Origin: Lachnoclostridium sp. UBA7097
GTDB taxonomy: Bacteria > Bacillota > Clostridia > Lachnospirales > Lachnospiraceae
NCBI GenBank assembly: GCA_002499945.1
Contig: DKYP01000164.1
Span: 11,175 to 28,980, forward strand
Direction: 5' to 3'
DNA length: 17,806 nt
A program made the translations under genes and the position numbers. Under the pieces are notes generated by a model that worked only from the letters and a program-made list of their open reading frames with translations, did no database searches and was not told the DNA's origin. Below, piece after piece: positions 7,459 to 14,912 of this stretch. Numbering within the stretch: the first letter of the stretch is position 1; every line of letters begins with the position of its first letter.

Positions 7459-7935
7459 ATGAATAAGAAAGTTATTGCAATGGGATTAGCATTAAGTACC
7501 ATGGTCCTGCCTGTTGCCAATGTACAGGCAAAAAAGATTACAAGCACTGCACAGGCAGAGAAGCTTGCTAAAAAGCATGTAAAAGGTGCTACAGTTTTAT
7601 TTACAGAGAAAGATGAAGAAGATGGTGTACAGGTATATGAAGTTGACCTTAAAAAAGGCAGCACAAAGTATGAATTAGTGTATAAAGCATCTAATGGCAA
7701 ACTGATTGAGTATAAGTGGGAGAAAAAAAGAGGTAAAAAAAGCAGCAAGAAAGTTTCTGAAAAGGAAATACGCCGTCTGGCAGAAAAAAAGATAAAAAAT
7801 GCAAGAATTGTAGAAACAGATTATGATTCAGATGATGCAGAATATGAAGTAGATATGACAGGTAAAAATAAGAAGTATGAACTGGTTTATACTCCAGGTG
7901 GAATACTGGTTTCTTATAAGTGGGAGAAACTTTAA
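7459..7935 (+). CDS. Secreted small protein with two PepSY-like repeats
   Basis: The 158-residue protein starts with a Sec signal peptide (MNKK, hydrophobic ALSTMVLPV, cleavage likely after VQA at about residue 24). The mature part is Lys/Glu-rich and made of two repeats: residues about 27-88 and 95-158. Each has a helix with an AEKLAKKHVKGA or RLAEKKIKNA pattern, then an acidic strand (VYEVDL or EYEVDM), then a KYELVY strand and an ending YKWEK. This is the PepSY fold pattern. PepSY domains are often secreted and proposed to inhibit peptidases or act in envelope sensing; the role here is unknown. It has its own promoter and a GGAGG ribosome site, and a terminator follows. No Cys lipobox is present, so it is soluble or wall-associated through its charge. 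Confidence 0.75.
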   Translation: MNKKVIAMGLALSTMVLPVANVQAKKITSTAQAEKLAKKHVKGATVLFTEKDEEDGVQVYEVDLKKGSTKYELVYKASNGKLIEYKWEKKRGKKSSKKVSEKEIRRLAEKKIKNARIVETDYDSDDAEYEVDMTGKNKKYELVYTPGGILVSYKWEKL

Positions 7936-7972
7936 ATAATTATACCAGTTATACAGGCAAGGTTGTATAAGT

Positions 7973-8014
7973 AAAGGCAGAAGTGGAAATAATTGCGCTT
8001 CTGTCTTTGTTTTA
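7973..8014 (+). terminator. Rho-independent terminator after the PepSY-like gene
   Basis: A 13-pair stem, with arms at 7973-7985 and 7996-8008 (two G-T wobbles) and a 10-base loop, is followed by a GTTTTATT tract. It sits only about 25 bases before the AraC start, so the AraC gene must be read through it or from a promoter overlapping it; I found no convincing one. Confidence 0.75.
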
Positions 8015-8037
8015 TTAATTTATCAGGGAGTAATATT

Positions 8038-8859
8038 ATGGAGTTTACTTATGAACAGGTTTTTCCAAATGAAGATTTGCCATTTAAAATGTTTTTGTTT
8101 GAAGGAGGGAATGGGAATTATTTCCGTGAAAAACACTGGCACAGTTCTGTTGAGATTTTTGCAGTATTTAAAGGAAATATAAATTTTTACCTGAATAACA
8201 GGCTTTACCAGTTAGAAGAAGGGCAGTTCCTGCTTGTAAATTCAAATGAAATACATTCCATAGGTGCGCCGTTCCCTAACTATACACTGGTGCTGCAAAT
8301 CCCGCTTGAAACGTTTAATGGGTATTTTACAGGGGAACAGTTTATACGGTTTGCACACAGGAATGAAAAACATGATTGCAAGGTTATGGAACTTCTGGAA
8401 AAGATTTTTGCAACTTACCAGAAAAAAGATTATGGATATGTACTGGAAGTAAAGGGGGATTATTTTTACTTATTGCACCTGCTGGTCACAGAATACAGGA
8501 GGACAGATGTTACACCTGATATGCTGGACATTAACTATAATTTAAACCGCCTGTCAGAAATTACAAGTTATATGAAGAAAAATTTCAGGGAGGATTTAAG
8601 TCTTGAAGAACTTGCGGAAACTTTTGGGTATGCCCCGTCTTATCTTTCACGTATGTTCCAGAAGTATGCAGGGGTCAATTATAAATCTTACTTACAGGAT
8701 ATACGGTTAAGGCATGCTTTCCAGGAACTATTAAATTCCAGGCATACAATTAGCGAAACTGCATTAAATAATGGATTTCCAAACAGCAGGGCATTTTCAA
8801 GGGAGTTCCGTAAAAAGTATGGTGTGCTTCCTAGTGAATACAGGAAAAATGAAATTTAA
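8038..8859 (+). CDS. AraC-family transcriptional regulator with cupin sensor domain
   Basis: The 273-residue regulator has an N-terminal cupin-type ligand domain (about 20-90) with EKHWHSSVEIF (H33, H35, E39), EEGQFLLVNSNEIHS and a PNYTLVLQ strand, as in sugar-responsive AraC proteins. The C-terminal two-HTH AraC DNA-binding domain (about 172-271) has SLEELAETFGYAPSYLSRMF and the second-helix block ISETALNNGFPNSRAFSREF, ending KKYGVLPSEYRK. The frame extends back to ATG 7993, but that start lies in the terminator stem-loop; ATG 8038 with GGGAG seven bases upstream is preferred. It directly precedes, on the same strand, the DUF4867/kinase/glycosidase genes and probably activates them when their sugar is present. 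That regulatory link is inference from position. Confidence 0.9.
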   Translation: MEFTYEQVFPNEDLPFKMFLFEGGNGNYFREKHWHSSVEIFAVFKGNINFYLNNRLYQLEEGQFLLVNSNEIHSIGAPFPNYTLVLQIPLETFNGYFTGEQFIRFAHRNEKHDCKVMELLEKIFATYQKKDYGYVLEVKGDYFYLLHLLVTEYRRTDVTPDMLDINYNLNRLSEITSYMKKNFREDLSLEELAETFGYAPSYLSRMFQKYAGVNYKSYLQDIRLRHAFQELLNSRHTISETALNNGFPNSRAFSREFRKKYGVLPSEYRKNEI

Positions 8860-8939
8860 CCTTCTGGCTGCATGTAGTTTACAAGTCAAAAAAGTGACCT
8901 GAAATAGATAAATAAATGGCCGGTGGATTTTCAAAATAT

Positions 8940-8948
8940 TGCTATGAT
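8940..8948 (+). promoter_or_regulatory. Extended -10 promoter of the sugar catabolic genes, no clear -35
   Basis: TGC followed by TATGAT (8943-8948) forms an extended -10 about 35 bases before the DUF4867 start. No good -35 hexamer lies 16-18 bases upstream, which fits a promoter needing an activator such as the adjacent AraC protein. A short inverted repeat, GTCA (8885-8888) and TGAC (8895-8898), lies further upstream and could be part of an operator, but it is too short to be sure. Confidence 0.45.
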
Positions 8949-8983
8949 AGACATAATAATATTAAGAGAAGGAGAGAGGATAA

Positions 8984-9601
8984 ATGGAAATCCAGAATGT
9001 GGCTGATATAGCGTTTAAGGTATATGGAAGAATACATACAGGATATGCTTTAGAAGGTATTTTTGAAAAGATGCAGGATACACCTCTGCCGGAAGGGGAG
9101 GTAATTTATGTGCCATCTTTGGAGGGGATGGAGGGACTGCCAGAAACAGAGGCTTTAAAGAACCAGCTTTTTGGCGGGCTTGATATCCAGACTGGATATT
9201 GTAATGGGTACAATAAAAAATTAAATGCACTGGAATACCACCGTTCATCTGAAATTGACATTGCGGTAACAGATTTGGTACTACTTGTTGGCAGGCAGCA
9301 GGATATACAGGATGATTTTACATATGATACTTCTTTAATAGAAGCGTTTTTTGTACCTGCTGGTACAGTAGTGGAATTATATGCGACAACACTTCATTAT
9401 GCACCTTGCAGTGCAGATAATAATGGTTTCAGGTGTGTTATAGTGCTTCCAAAAGGGACTAATGAAGAAATAGAACTGCCGGATAATGCAGAAGGGGAGA
9501 TGCAGCTTATAACAGCAAGGAATAAGTGGCTGGTTGCACATAAAGAAGCTGGTATAGAAGGGGCATTTAACGGTCTGCGTGGGGAGAATATCTGCCTTTA
9601 A
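8984..9601 (+). CDS. DUF4867 family protein, cupin-like, possible sugar-handling enzyme
   Basis: The 205-residue soluble protein resembles the DUF4867 family as I remember it, with the typical GYCNGYNKKLNALEYHRSSEI block (71-91) and ELYATTLHYAPC (131-142). The family has no assigned reaction known to me. The sequence shows cupin character: a His/Glu pair in YHRSSE (H86, E90), then a strand with PAG (125-127), E131 and H138. These could form a His/Glu metal site like that of cupin-type sugar isomerases. No signal peptide or membrane segment is seen. It is the first gene after the AraC regulator and lies 27 bases before a xylulokinase-type kinase, so a role in converting the aldose that the kinase needs as a ketose is an attractive guess. 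AAGGAG lies just upstream of ATG 8984. Confidence 0.75.
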   Translation: MEIQNVADIAFKVYGRIHTGYALEGIFEKMQDTPLPEGEVIYVPSLEGMEGLPETEALKNQLFGGLDIQTGYCNGYNKKLNALEYHRSSEIDIAVTDLVLLVGRQQDIQDDFTYDTSLIEAFFVPAGTVVELYATTLHYAPCSADNNGFRCVIVLPKGTNEEIELPDNAEGEMQLITARNKWLVAHKEAGIEGAFNGLRGENICL

Positions 9602-9628
9602 ATATATAAATAAAATGGAGGGATATAT

Positions 9629-11104
9629 ATGTTATTTATAGGAGTTGATTTGGGGACTTCAGCAGTTAAATTGCTGTTAATGGATGAAAATGGCAAAATA
9701 CACAATATTGTTTCAAAGGAATATCCTTTAAGCTTTCCAGGACCAGGCTGGTCAGAACAGAATCCAGAGGACTGGTACGGGCAGTCTGTAGCAGGTATTA
9801 GTGAACTTCTTGCAGGTTTTGATAAAAGTGAAGTTGCAGGAATAAGTTTTGGCGGGCAGATGCACGGGCTTGTAGTCCTGGATGACAGTGACGAAGTAAT
9901 CCGCCCTGCTATTTTATGGAATGACGGGAGGTCTGTAAAAGAAACAGATTACCTTAATAATACAGTTGGAAAAGAAAAGCTGTCCCAGTATACAGCTAAC
10001 ATTGCATTTGCCGGGTTTACAGCACCTAAAATTCTCTGGATGAAGGAAAATGAACCGGAAAATTTTGCCAGGATTAAAAAAATCATGTTGCCAAAGGATT
10101 ACCTGGCATACCGCCTTAGTGGTGTACATTGTACAGATTATTCAGATGCTTCCGGGATGTTGCTTTTAGATGTAAAGAACCGCTGCTGGTCAAAAGAAAT
10201 GGTGGAAATATGCGGGATTTCTGAAGATATGCTGCCGAAGTTATTTGAAAGCTATGAGGTAGTTGGTACAATAAAGCCAGAAATTGCAAAACAGCTTGGT
10301 ATTAAAGAAGATGTAAAGATTGTAGCAGGTGCAGGTGATAATGCTGCTGCTGCCGTAGGGACAGGCACAGTTGGTGATGGCAGGTGTAATATTTCGCTTG
10401 GTACTTCCGGTACAATTTTTATTTCAAGTAAAACTTTTTGTGTGGATAAATATAATGCACTGCATTCATTTGGACATGCAGACGGTAATTACCATTTAAT
10501 GGGCTGTATGCTTAGTGCTGCTTCATGTAATAAATGGTGGCTGGAAGAGATTTTAAATACTAAAGATTATGTAAAAGAACAGTCTGTAATTACAAACCTT
10601 GGGAATAACCAGGTATTTTACCTGCCTTATCTTATGGGTGAGCGTTCACCGCATAATGACCCTTTTGCAAGGGCAATGTTTATTGGAATGAGCATGGATA
10701 CATCAAGGACTGATATGACACAGGCGGTTATGGAAGGAATTGCATTCGGGCTGCGTGATTCATTAGAAGTTGCAAGAAGCCTGGGTATTAATACCAGCCG
10801 CACAAAAATTTGCGGTGGCGGTGCTAAGAGTGATGTTTCCAGAAAGATTATTGCAAATGTAATGGATTTAAGTGTAGATATAATAGAGAGTGAAGAAGGG
10901 CCAGGATATGGCGCCGCTATTCTTGCTGCTGTAGGATGTGGTGTTTTTACAAGCGTTGAAGATGCAACAAATAAGCTGGTAAAAGTAACTGGTACTGTAG
11001 AACCGGAGAGAGAACTTGTTGAAAAATATGAAGAGCGTTACCAGAAATTCCGCCAGATTTACCCGGCAGTAAAAGACCTTTACCGTACTCTGGGGACAAA
11101 TTGA
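9629..11104 (+). CDS. xylB: FGGY-family carbohydrate kinase, xylulokinase type
   Basis: The 491-residue cytoplasmic kinase has the FGGY features in order: ATP-binding GVDLGTSAVK (5-14), the QMHG motif (77-80) in the sugar site typical of xylulokinases, WNDGR (97-101), the catalytic-base region GAGDNAAAAVG (234-244; D237), the SLGTSGTIF phosphate loop, and C-terminal GGGAKSD followed by GPGYGAAILAAVG. It should phosphorylate a ketose with ATP, D-xylulose by best resemblance, feeding the pentose phosphate pathway; related pentuloses or fuculose cannot be excluded. ATG 9629 has a GGAGG site seven bases upstream. No canonical xylose isomerase gene is beside it, so the aldose-ketose step must be done elsewhere or by the DUF4867 neighbour. 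Confidence 0.85.
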   Translation: MLFIGVDLGTSAVKLLLMDENGKIHNIVSKEYPLSFPGPGWSEQNPEDWYGQSVAGISELLAGFDKSEVAGISFGGQMHGLVVLDDSDEVIRPAILWNDGRSVKETDYLNNTVGKEKLSQYTANIAFAGFTAPKILWMKENEPENFARIKKIMLPKDYLAYRLSGVHCTDYSDASGMLLLDVKNRCWSKEMVEICGISEDMLPKLFESYEVVGTIKPEIAKQLGIKEDVKIVAGAGDNAAAAVGTGTVGDGRCNISLGTSGTIFISSKTFCVDKYNALHSFGHADGNYHLMGCMLSAASCNKWWLEEILNTKDYVKEQSVITNLGNNQVFYLPYLMGERSPHNDPFARAMFIGMSMDTSRTDMTQAVMEGIAFGLRDSLEVARSLGINTSRTKICGGGAKSDVSRKIIANVMDLSVDIIESEEGPGYGAAILAAVGCGVFTSVEDATNKLVKVTGTVEPERELVEKYEERYQKFRQIYPAVKDLYRTLGTN

Positions 11105-11118
11105 CAAGGGAGGAATAT

Positions 11119-13152
11119 ATGGGTTACGGCAGAAACATTAAAAATATACTTTATGGTGGGGATTACAATCCGGAACAGTGGCCGGAGGATGTGTGGCATG
11201 AGGATATGCAGATATTTAAAAAAGCACATATTAATATAGTTACATTAAATGTATTTAGCTGGGCGGCGTTACAGCCGGATGAAGATACATATGATTTTAC
11301 GAAGCTTGACAAGATTATGGAGATGGTAAAGGAAAACGGGCTTAAGGTCTGTATGGCAACTTCTACAGGGGCGCACCCGGCATGGATGGCAAGGAAGCAC
11401 CCTGATATTTTAAGGACAGAGCCGGATGGCAGAAAAAGGAAGTTCGGGGGACGCCATAATTCATGCCCGAACAGCCCGTCTTATCGTTATTATGCGCCAA
11501 AACTTGCAAAGAAACTGGCAAACCGTTATAAGGATTATGATAATATTGTTGCATGGCATGTATCTAATGAATTTGGTGGTGCATGTTATTGTGATAACTG
11601 TGAGAAAGCATTCAGGGAGTGGATTAAAGAAAAATATGGTACAATAGAAGAAGTGAACCGTTGTTATAATACATCATTCTGGGGACATACTTTTTATGAC
11701 TGGGAAGATATAGTTCTTCCAGACTTTTTAAGTGAGCATTTCAGGGATGGTGACGGGCGTGAAAGAACTATGTTCCAGGGGATTTCACTGGATTATATGA
11801 GGTTTATGTCTGACAGTATGTTAGAATGTTTTAAGCTTGAATACAACATGATTAAGGAAGAAATGCCAGATATCCCTGTTACAACAAACCTTATGGGATT
11901 TTATAAAAACCTTGATTACCAGAAATGGGCAAAATATATGGATTTTATATCATGTGATAGTTACCCTGCACCACAGGACAGCCCGGCTGAGGTGGCGTTA
12001 AGCCATGACCTTATGAGGGGAATTGGCGGACAGAAATCCTTTGTACTTATGGAACAGACACCAAGTGTTACCAACTGGCTTCCATATAACCGCCTGAAAA
12101 GACCAGGTGAAATGAGGCTTCTAAGTTTCCAGGCAGCAGCACACGGGGCTGATGCAATCCAGTTCTTCCAGATGAGAAAGAGTATAGGCGCATGTGAAAA
12201 ATTCCACGGTGCAGTAATTGACCATGCAGGAAGGACAGATACAAGGGTATTTAAGGAAGTTGAAAGCCTTGGTGAAGAACTTGGGCGTCTTGGTGACGTG
12301 TTCCTTGAAGGGATTACGCCATCAGAAACGGCCATACTTTTTGACTGGGATAACTGGTGGGCGGTTGAATATTCAGCGGGACCAAGCATACGTATGAAAT
12401 ATCTTGATGCAATACGTGATTATTACACGCCATTACATTCACTGGATATCCCGGTGGATATTATCGGGACGGATGACAGCCTTGGAAAATATAAAGTAGT
12501 TTTTGCCCCGCTTCTTTATATGGTAAAGACAGGGTATGATGAGAAAATACGCCAGTTTGTAGCAGACGGGGGTATTTTTGTAACAACATATTTCAGTGGC
12601 ATTGTAGATGAACATGACCTTGTACAGAAAGGCGGGTATCCTGGCAGTATAAGGGATATCCTTGGTATATGGGTGGAGGAACAGGACGCACTTCCAGAAG
12701 GGGAGCAGAATGAATTTATATATCATGGAAAGGAATATCCTGCGGATATGCTTTGTGATATAATGCATACTGAAGGGGCAGAATGTGCCAGCAAGTACCA
12801 GAAAGATTTCTACCAGGGGACACCAGTTATTACGGTTAATTCTTATGGAAAAGGGAAGGCATGGTATGTAGGGACCAGAAGTGACGGGGATTTTTATAAA
12901 GCATTTGTAAAAGATATTATGAATGAAGCTGGCATACAGGGCATTATGGTAACACCGGAAGGTGTAGAAGCTTCAGTAAGAAAAACGGCAAAAGGGTATG
13001 TTATATTCCTTTTAAACCATACAGACGGGGAAAAAGAAGTAGTTCTTGAAAAGGGATGTAAAGATTTGCTTGAAGGATGCCAGTATGCAGGGGGGCAATG
13101 TATAATAATTCCTCCAAAAGGCGTAAAGGTGCTTTGGGGTGCCTGGTCTTGA
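11119..13152 (+). CDS. GH42 beta-galactosidase (intracellular)
   Basis: The 677-residue glycoside hydrolase cleaves terminal beta-galactosides with retention; some GH42 members prefer alpha-L-arabinopyranosides. The TIM-barrel part opens with YGGDYNPEQWPEDVW. The acid/base Glu is in WHVSNEFG (E151) and the nucleophile in FVLMEQTPSVTNW (E312). A zinc site typical of many GH42 enzymes is visible as C116 plus the CYCDNC cluster (C156, C158, C161). The middle trimerisation domain and a small beta C-terminal domain (about 615-677) follow, so the protein is full length. There is no signal peptide. The frame extends to a TTG at 11101 overlapping the kinase stop, but ATG 11119 with AGGGAGG just upstream is the better start. 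The 14-base gap after the kinase indicates one operon. Confidence 0.92.
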   Translation: MGYGRNIKNILYGGDYNPEQWPEDVWHEDMQIFKKAHINIVTLNVFSWAALQPDEDTYDFTKLDKIMEMVKENGLKVCMATSTGAHPAWMARKHPDILRTEPDGRKRKFGGRHNSCPNSPSYRYYAPKLAKKLANRYKDYDNIVAWHVSNEFGGACYCDNCEKAFREWIKEKYGTIEEVNRCYNTSFWGHTFYDWEDIVLPDFLSEHFRDGDGRERTMFQGISLDYMRFMSDSMLECFKLEYNMIKEEMPDIPVTTNLMGFYKNLDYQKWAKYMDFISCDSYPAPQDSPAEVALSHDLMRGIGGQKSFVLMEQTPSVTNWLPYNRLKRPGEMRLLSFQAAAHGADAIQFFQMRKSIGACEKFHGAVIDHAGRTDTRVFKEVESLGEELGRLGDVFLEGITPSETAILFDWDNWWAVEYSAGPSIRMKYLDAIRDYYTPLHSLDIPVDIIGTDDSLGKYKVVFAPLLYMVKTGYDEKIRQFVADGGIFVTTYFSGIVDEHDLVQKGGYPGSIRDILGIWVEEQDALPEGEQNEFIYHGKEYPADMLCDIMHTEGAECASKYQKDFYQGTPVITVNSYGKGKAWYVGTRSDGDFYKAFVKDIMNEAGIQGIMVTPEGVEASVRKTAKGYVIFLLNHTDGEKEVVLEKGCKDLLEGCQYAGGQCIIIPPKGVKVLWGAWS

Positions 13153-13208
13153 TAGAAAGCCTTGTAGTAATCTTCTTTCATAAAATAATTATAAAGTGAG
13201 ATAGCAGG

Positions 13209-14675
13209 ATGTATAGTTATTTAGAGAAAATAGATAGTGTAATCAGGAATGGGCGGTATAAGGACACATGGGAGTCTTTGCAGCAATACCATGTGCCAAG
13301 GTGGTATGAAGATATAAAGTTTGGAATATTTATCCACTGGGGAGTGTATTCTGTTCCTGCATTTGGCAGCGAGTGGTATTCAAGAAATATGTATATACAG
13401 GGCAGTAAAGAGTTTGAGCACCATATTAAAACATATGGTGCACACAAGGATTTTGGTTATAAAGATTTTATACCAATGTTTAAGGCAGAAAAATTTAATG
13501 CCAGAGAGTGGATAGAATTATTTAAAGAAGCAGGTGCGCAATATGTTATGCCTGTTGCAGAACACCATGACGGATTCCAGATGTATGACAGTGAGTTATC
13601 AGAATGGAATGCAAAAAATATGGGACCAAAGAGGGATGTTTTTGGTGAGCTTACATCTGAATGTATAAAGGCAGGGCTTAAAAACTGCGCTTCAAGCCAT
13701 AGAATTGAGCATTGGTTTTTTATGGGGCACGGAAAGGAATTTGACTCCGATATAAAAGAACCTTTAAAGCGGGGGGATTTTTACTGGCCAGCTATGAAGG
13801 AACCAGACTATTATGATGCATATTCTGAACCTGCGCCTGATAATGAATTTCTTGAGGACTGGCTTTGCCGGTGCTGTGAGATTGTTGATAAATACAGGCC
13901 GGAAATTATGTATTTTGACTGGTGGATTATGCATAATTCTGTTAAGCCTTATTTAAGAAAGTTTGCTGCGTATTATTATAACCGTGCTGATGAATGGGGA
14001 AGGGAAGTTGTAATAAATTATAAACATGACGCCTTTGCTTTTGGGACAGCTGTCCCTGATATTGAGCGCGGGCAGTTTGCTGGTGCAAAACCTTATATCT
14101 GGCAGTCTGATACAGCAGTTGCAAAAAATTCGTGGTGCTATACAGAAAATAATGATTATAAAACACCATCACAGATAATATGCGATTTGGCAGATATAGT
14201 AAGTAAGAATGGCAGGCTTCTTTTAAATATTGGCCCTAAGGCGGATGGGACAATTCCTTATGAAGACAGGGAAATCCTGCTTGGAATTGGCAGGTGGCTG
14301 GAAGTAAATGGTGAGGCGGTATATGGTTCAAGGCCGTGGCGGTATCCGGCAGAGGGACCAACGGAAATTCCGGAGGGACAGTTTACGGATTCCGGGGCAA
14401 AGGTTTTTACACCAGAGGATATACGGTTTACTGTAAATAATGGCTGTATATATGCTATATGCCTTAATATGAAGGGGAAAAACAGTGTATGTATAAAATC
14501 ACTTTCAGAAACAGAGAATGCACATAAACCTGCTTTTAGTGGTATTATAAAGTCTGTAGAGGTTTTGGGATATGATAATGCGCCTGCCTGGAAACGGGAT
14601 AAACAGGGATTAAAAATCCAGACGTGCTGTATTGGAAGTGATATGCCTGTAGTATTTAAAATACAGGCTGAATGA
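13209..14675 (+). CDS. GH29 alpha-L-fucosidase (intracellular)
   Basis: This 488-residue enzyme belongs to GH29, which releases terminal alpha-L-fucose with retention. Visible motifs are FGIFIHWGVYSVP (38-50), AEHHDGFQMYDS (117-128), the nucleophile Asp in IMYFDWW (D237), and NIGPKADGTI (340-349). Many fucosidases have GG after the nucleophile; here it is WW. The acid/base residue varies across the family and cannot be assigned with confidence; E286 in PDIERGQ is a candidate. A C-terminal beta domain (about 380-488) completes the protein. No signal peptide is present, so it acts on imported short sugars. It follows GH42 after 56 bases with only a weak AGG-type ribosome site beside ATG 13209, and is followed by a strong terminator, so it ends this transcript. 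Confidence 0.9.
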   Translation: MYSYLEKIDSVIRNGRYKDTWESLQQYHVPRWYEDIKFGIFIHWGVYSVPAFGSEWYSRNMYIQGSKEFEHHIKTYGAHKDFGYKDFIPMFKAEKFNAREWIELFKEAGAQYVMPVAEHHDGFQMYDSELSEWNAKNMGPKRDVFGELTSECIKAGLKNCASSHRIEHWFFMGHGKEFDSDIKEPLKRGDFYWPAMKEPDYYDAYSEPAPDNEFLEDWLCRCCEIVDKYRPEIMYFDWWIMHNSVKPYLRKFAAYYYNRADEWGREVVINYKHDAFAFGTAVPDIERGQFAGAKPYIWQSDTAVAKNSWCYTENNDYKTPSQIICDLADIVSKNGRLLLNIGPKADGTIPYEDREILLGIGRWLEVNGEAVYGSRPWRYPAEGPTEIPEGQFTDSGAKVFTPEDIRFTVNNGCIYAICLNMKGKNSVCIKSLSETENAHKPAFSGIIKSVEVLGYDNAPAWKRDKQGLKIQTCCIGSDMPVVFKIQAE

Positions 14676-14681
14676 TGTTTG

Positions 14682-14711
14682 AAAGACACGCTATATAGCG
14701 TGTCTTTTTTC
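14682..14711 (+). terminator. Rho-independent terminator of the GH42-GH29 transcript
   Basis: A perfect 10-pair stem (AAAGACACGC at 14682-14691 with GCGTGTCTTT at 14698-14707) and a TATATA loop is followed by a T run. It lies seven bases after the GH29 stop. It is close to symmetric, but no gene reads toward it on the other strand, so its main use is on the plus strand. Confidence 0.9.
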
Positions 14712-14730
14712 AATTTATAAAATTTTTATG

Positions 14731-14758
14731 CCAAATGTAAAAAAAATAGTGCAAAATG
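14731..14758 (+). promoter_or_regulatory. Candidate direct-repeat operator upstream of the permease operon
   Basis: Two similar half-sites, CCAAATG (14731-14737) and GCAAAATG (14751-14758), are in the same orientation and offset by 21 bases, about two DNA turns, as expected for AraC-type activators that bind tandem half-sites. They lie about 40 bases before a TATAAT. The repeats are short and AT-rich, so this is a suggestion only. Confidence 0.3.
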
Positions 14759-14797
14759 CCTATAAAAAACAAGGTATCAGAAGAAGGGGTCTTTTTT

Positions 14798-14803
14798 TAT
14801 AAT
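14798..14803 (+). promoter_or_regulatory. -10 box of the sugar permease operon, poor -35
   Basis: A perfect TATAAT lies about 70 bases before the leader ORF. The hexamer at the right distance (TATCAG, 14775-14780) is a poor -35. The 201-base gap 14712-14912 holds this box, the candidate repeats, the leader ORF at 14873-14905 and nothing else I can recognise. Confidence 0.45.
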
Positions 14804-14872
14804 ACTAATAAACACAGTGTAGTTCCTGGATTTCAAATGAAAATTGATATTTTAAGACTGGAGGTGGTATTA

Positions 14873-14905
14873 ATGGGATGGCTGCACTGCAGAAAAGGAG
14901 GTTGA
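14873..14905 (+). CDS. Putative 10-codon leader ORF before the permease operon
   Basis: An excellent GGAGGTGG ribosome site is followed by ATG and ten codons reading MGWLHCRKGG, then TGA. Its last codons (AAAGGAGGT) are themselves the ribosome binding site of the first permease, whose TTG start is seven bases after the TGA. This arrangement suggests that translation of the short ORF opens or controls translation of the permease. The peptide has no recognisable domain. It could also be chance, because the good ribosome site might be a relic of an older start. Confidence 0.35.
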   Translation: MGWLHCRKGG

Positions 14906-14912
14906 GAGAGGA

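Noticed and set aside
8885..8898. Inverted repeat GTCA-6-TGAC upstream of DUF4867 as an operator.
   Set aside because: Only four pairs in an AT-rich region; too weak to list alone. It is mentioned with the promoter.
11961..12389. A minus-strand open frame of 142 codons within the GH42 gene.
   Set aside because: It lies fully opposite a well-supported enzyme and has low-complexity Ser/Pro composition and no start signals.
13153..13208. Possible promoter between GH42 and GH29.
   Set aside because: A TTGTAG is present but no -10 box lies at a proper distance, and the short gap fits read-through.
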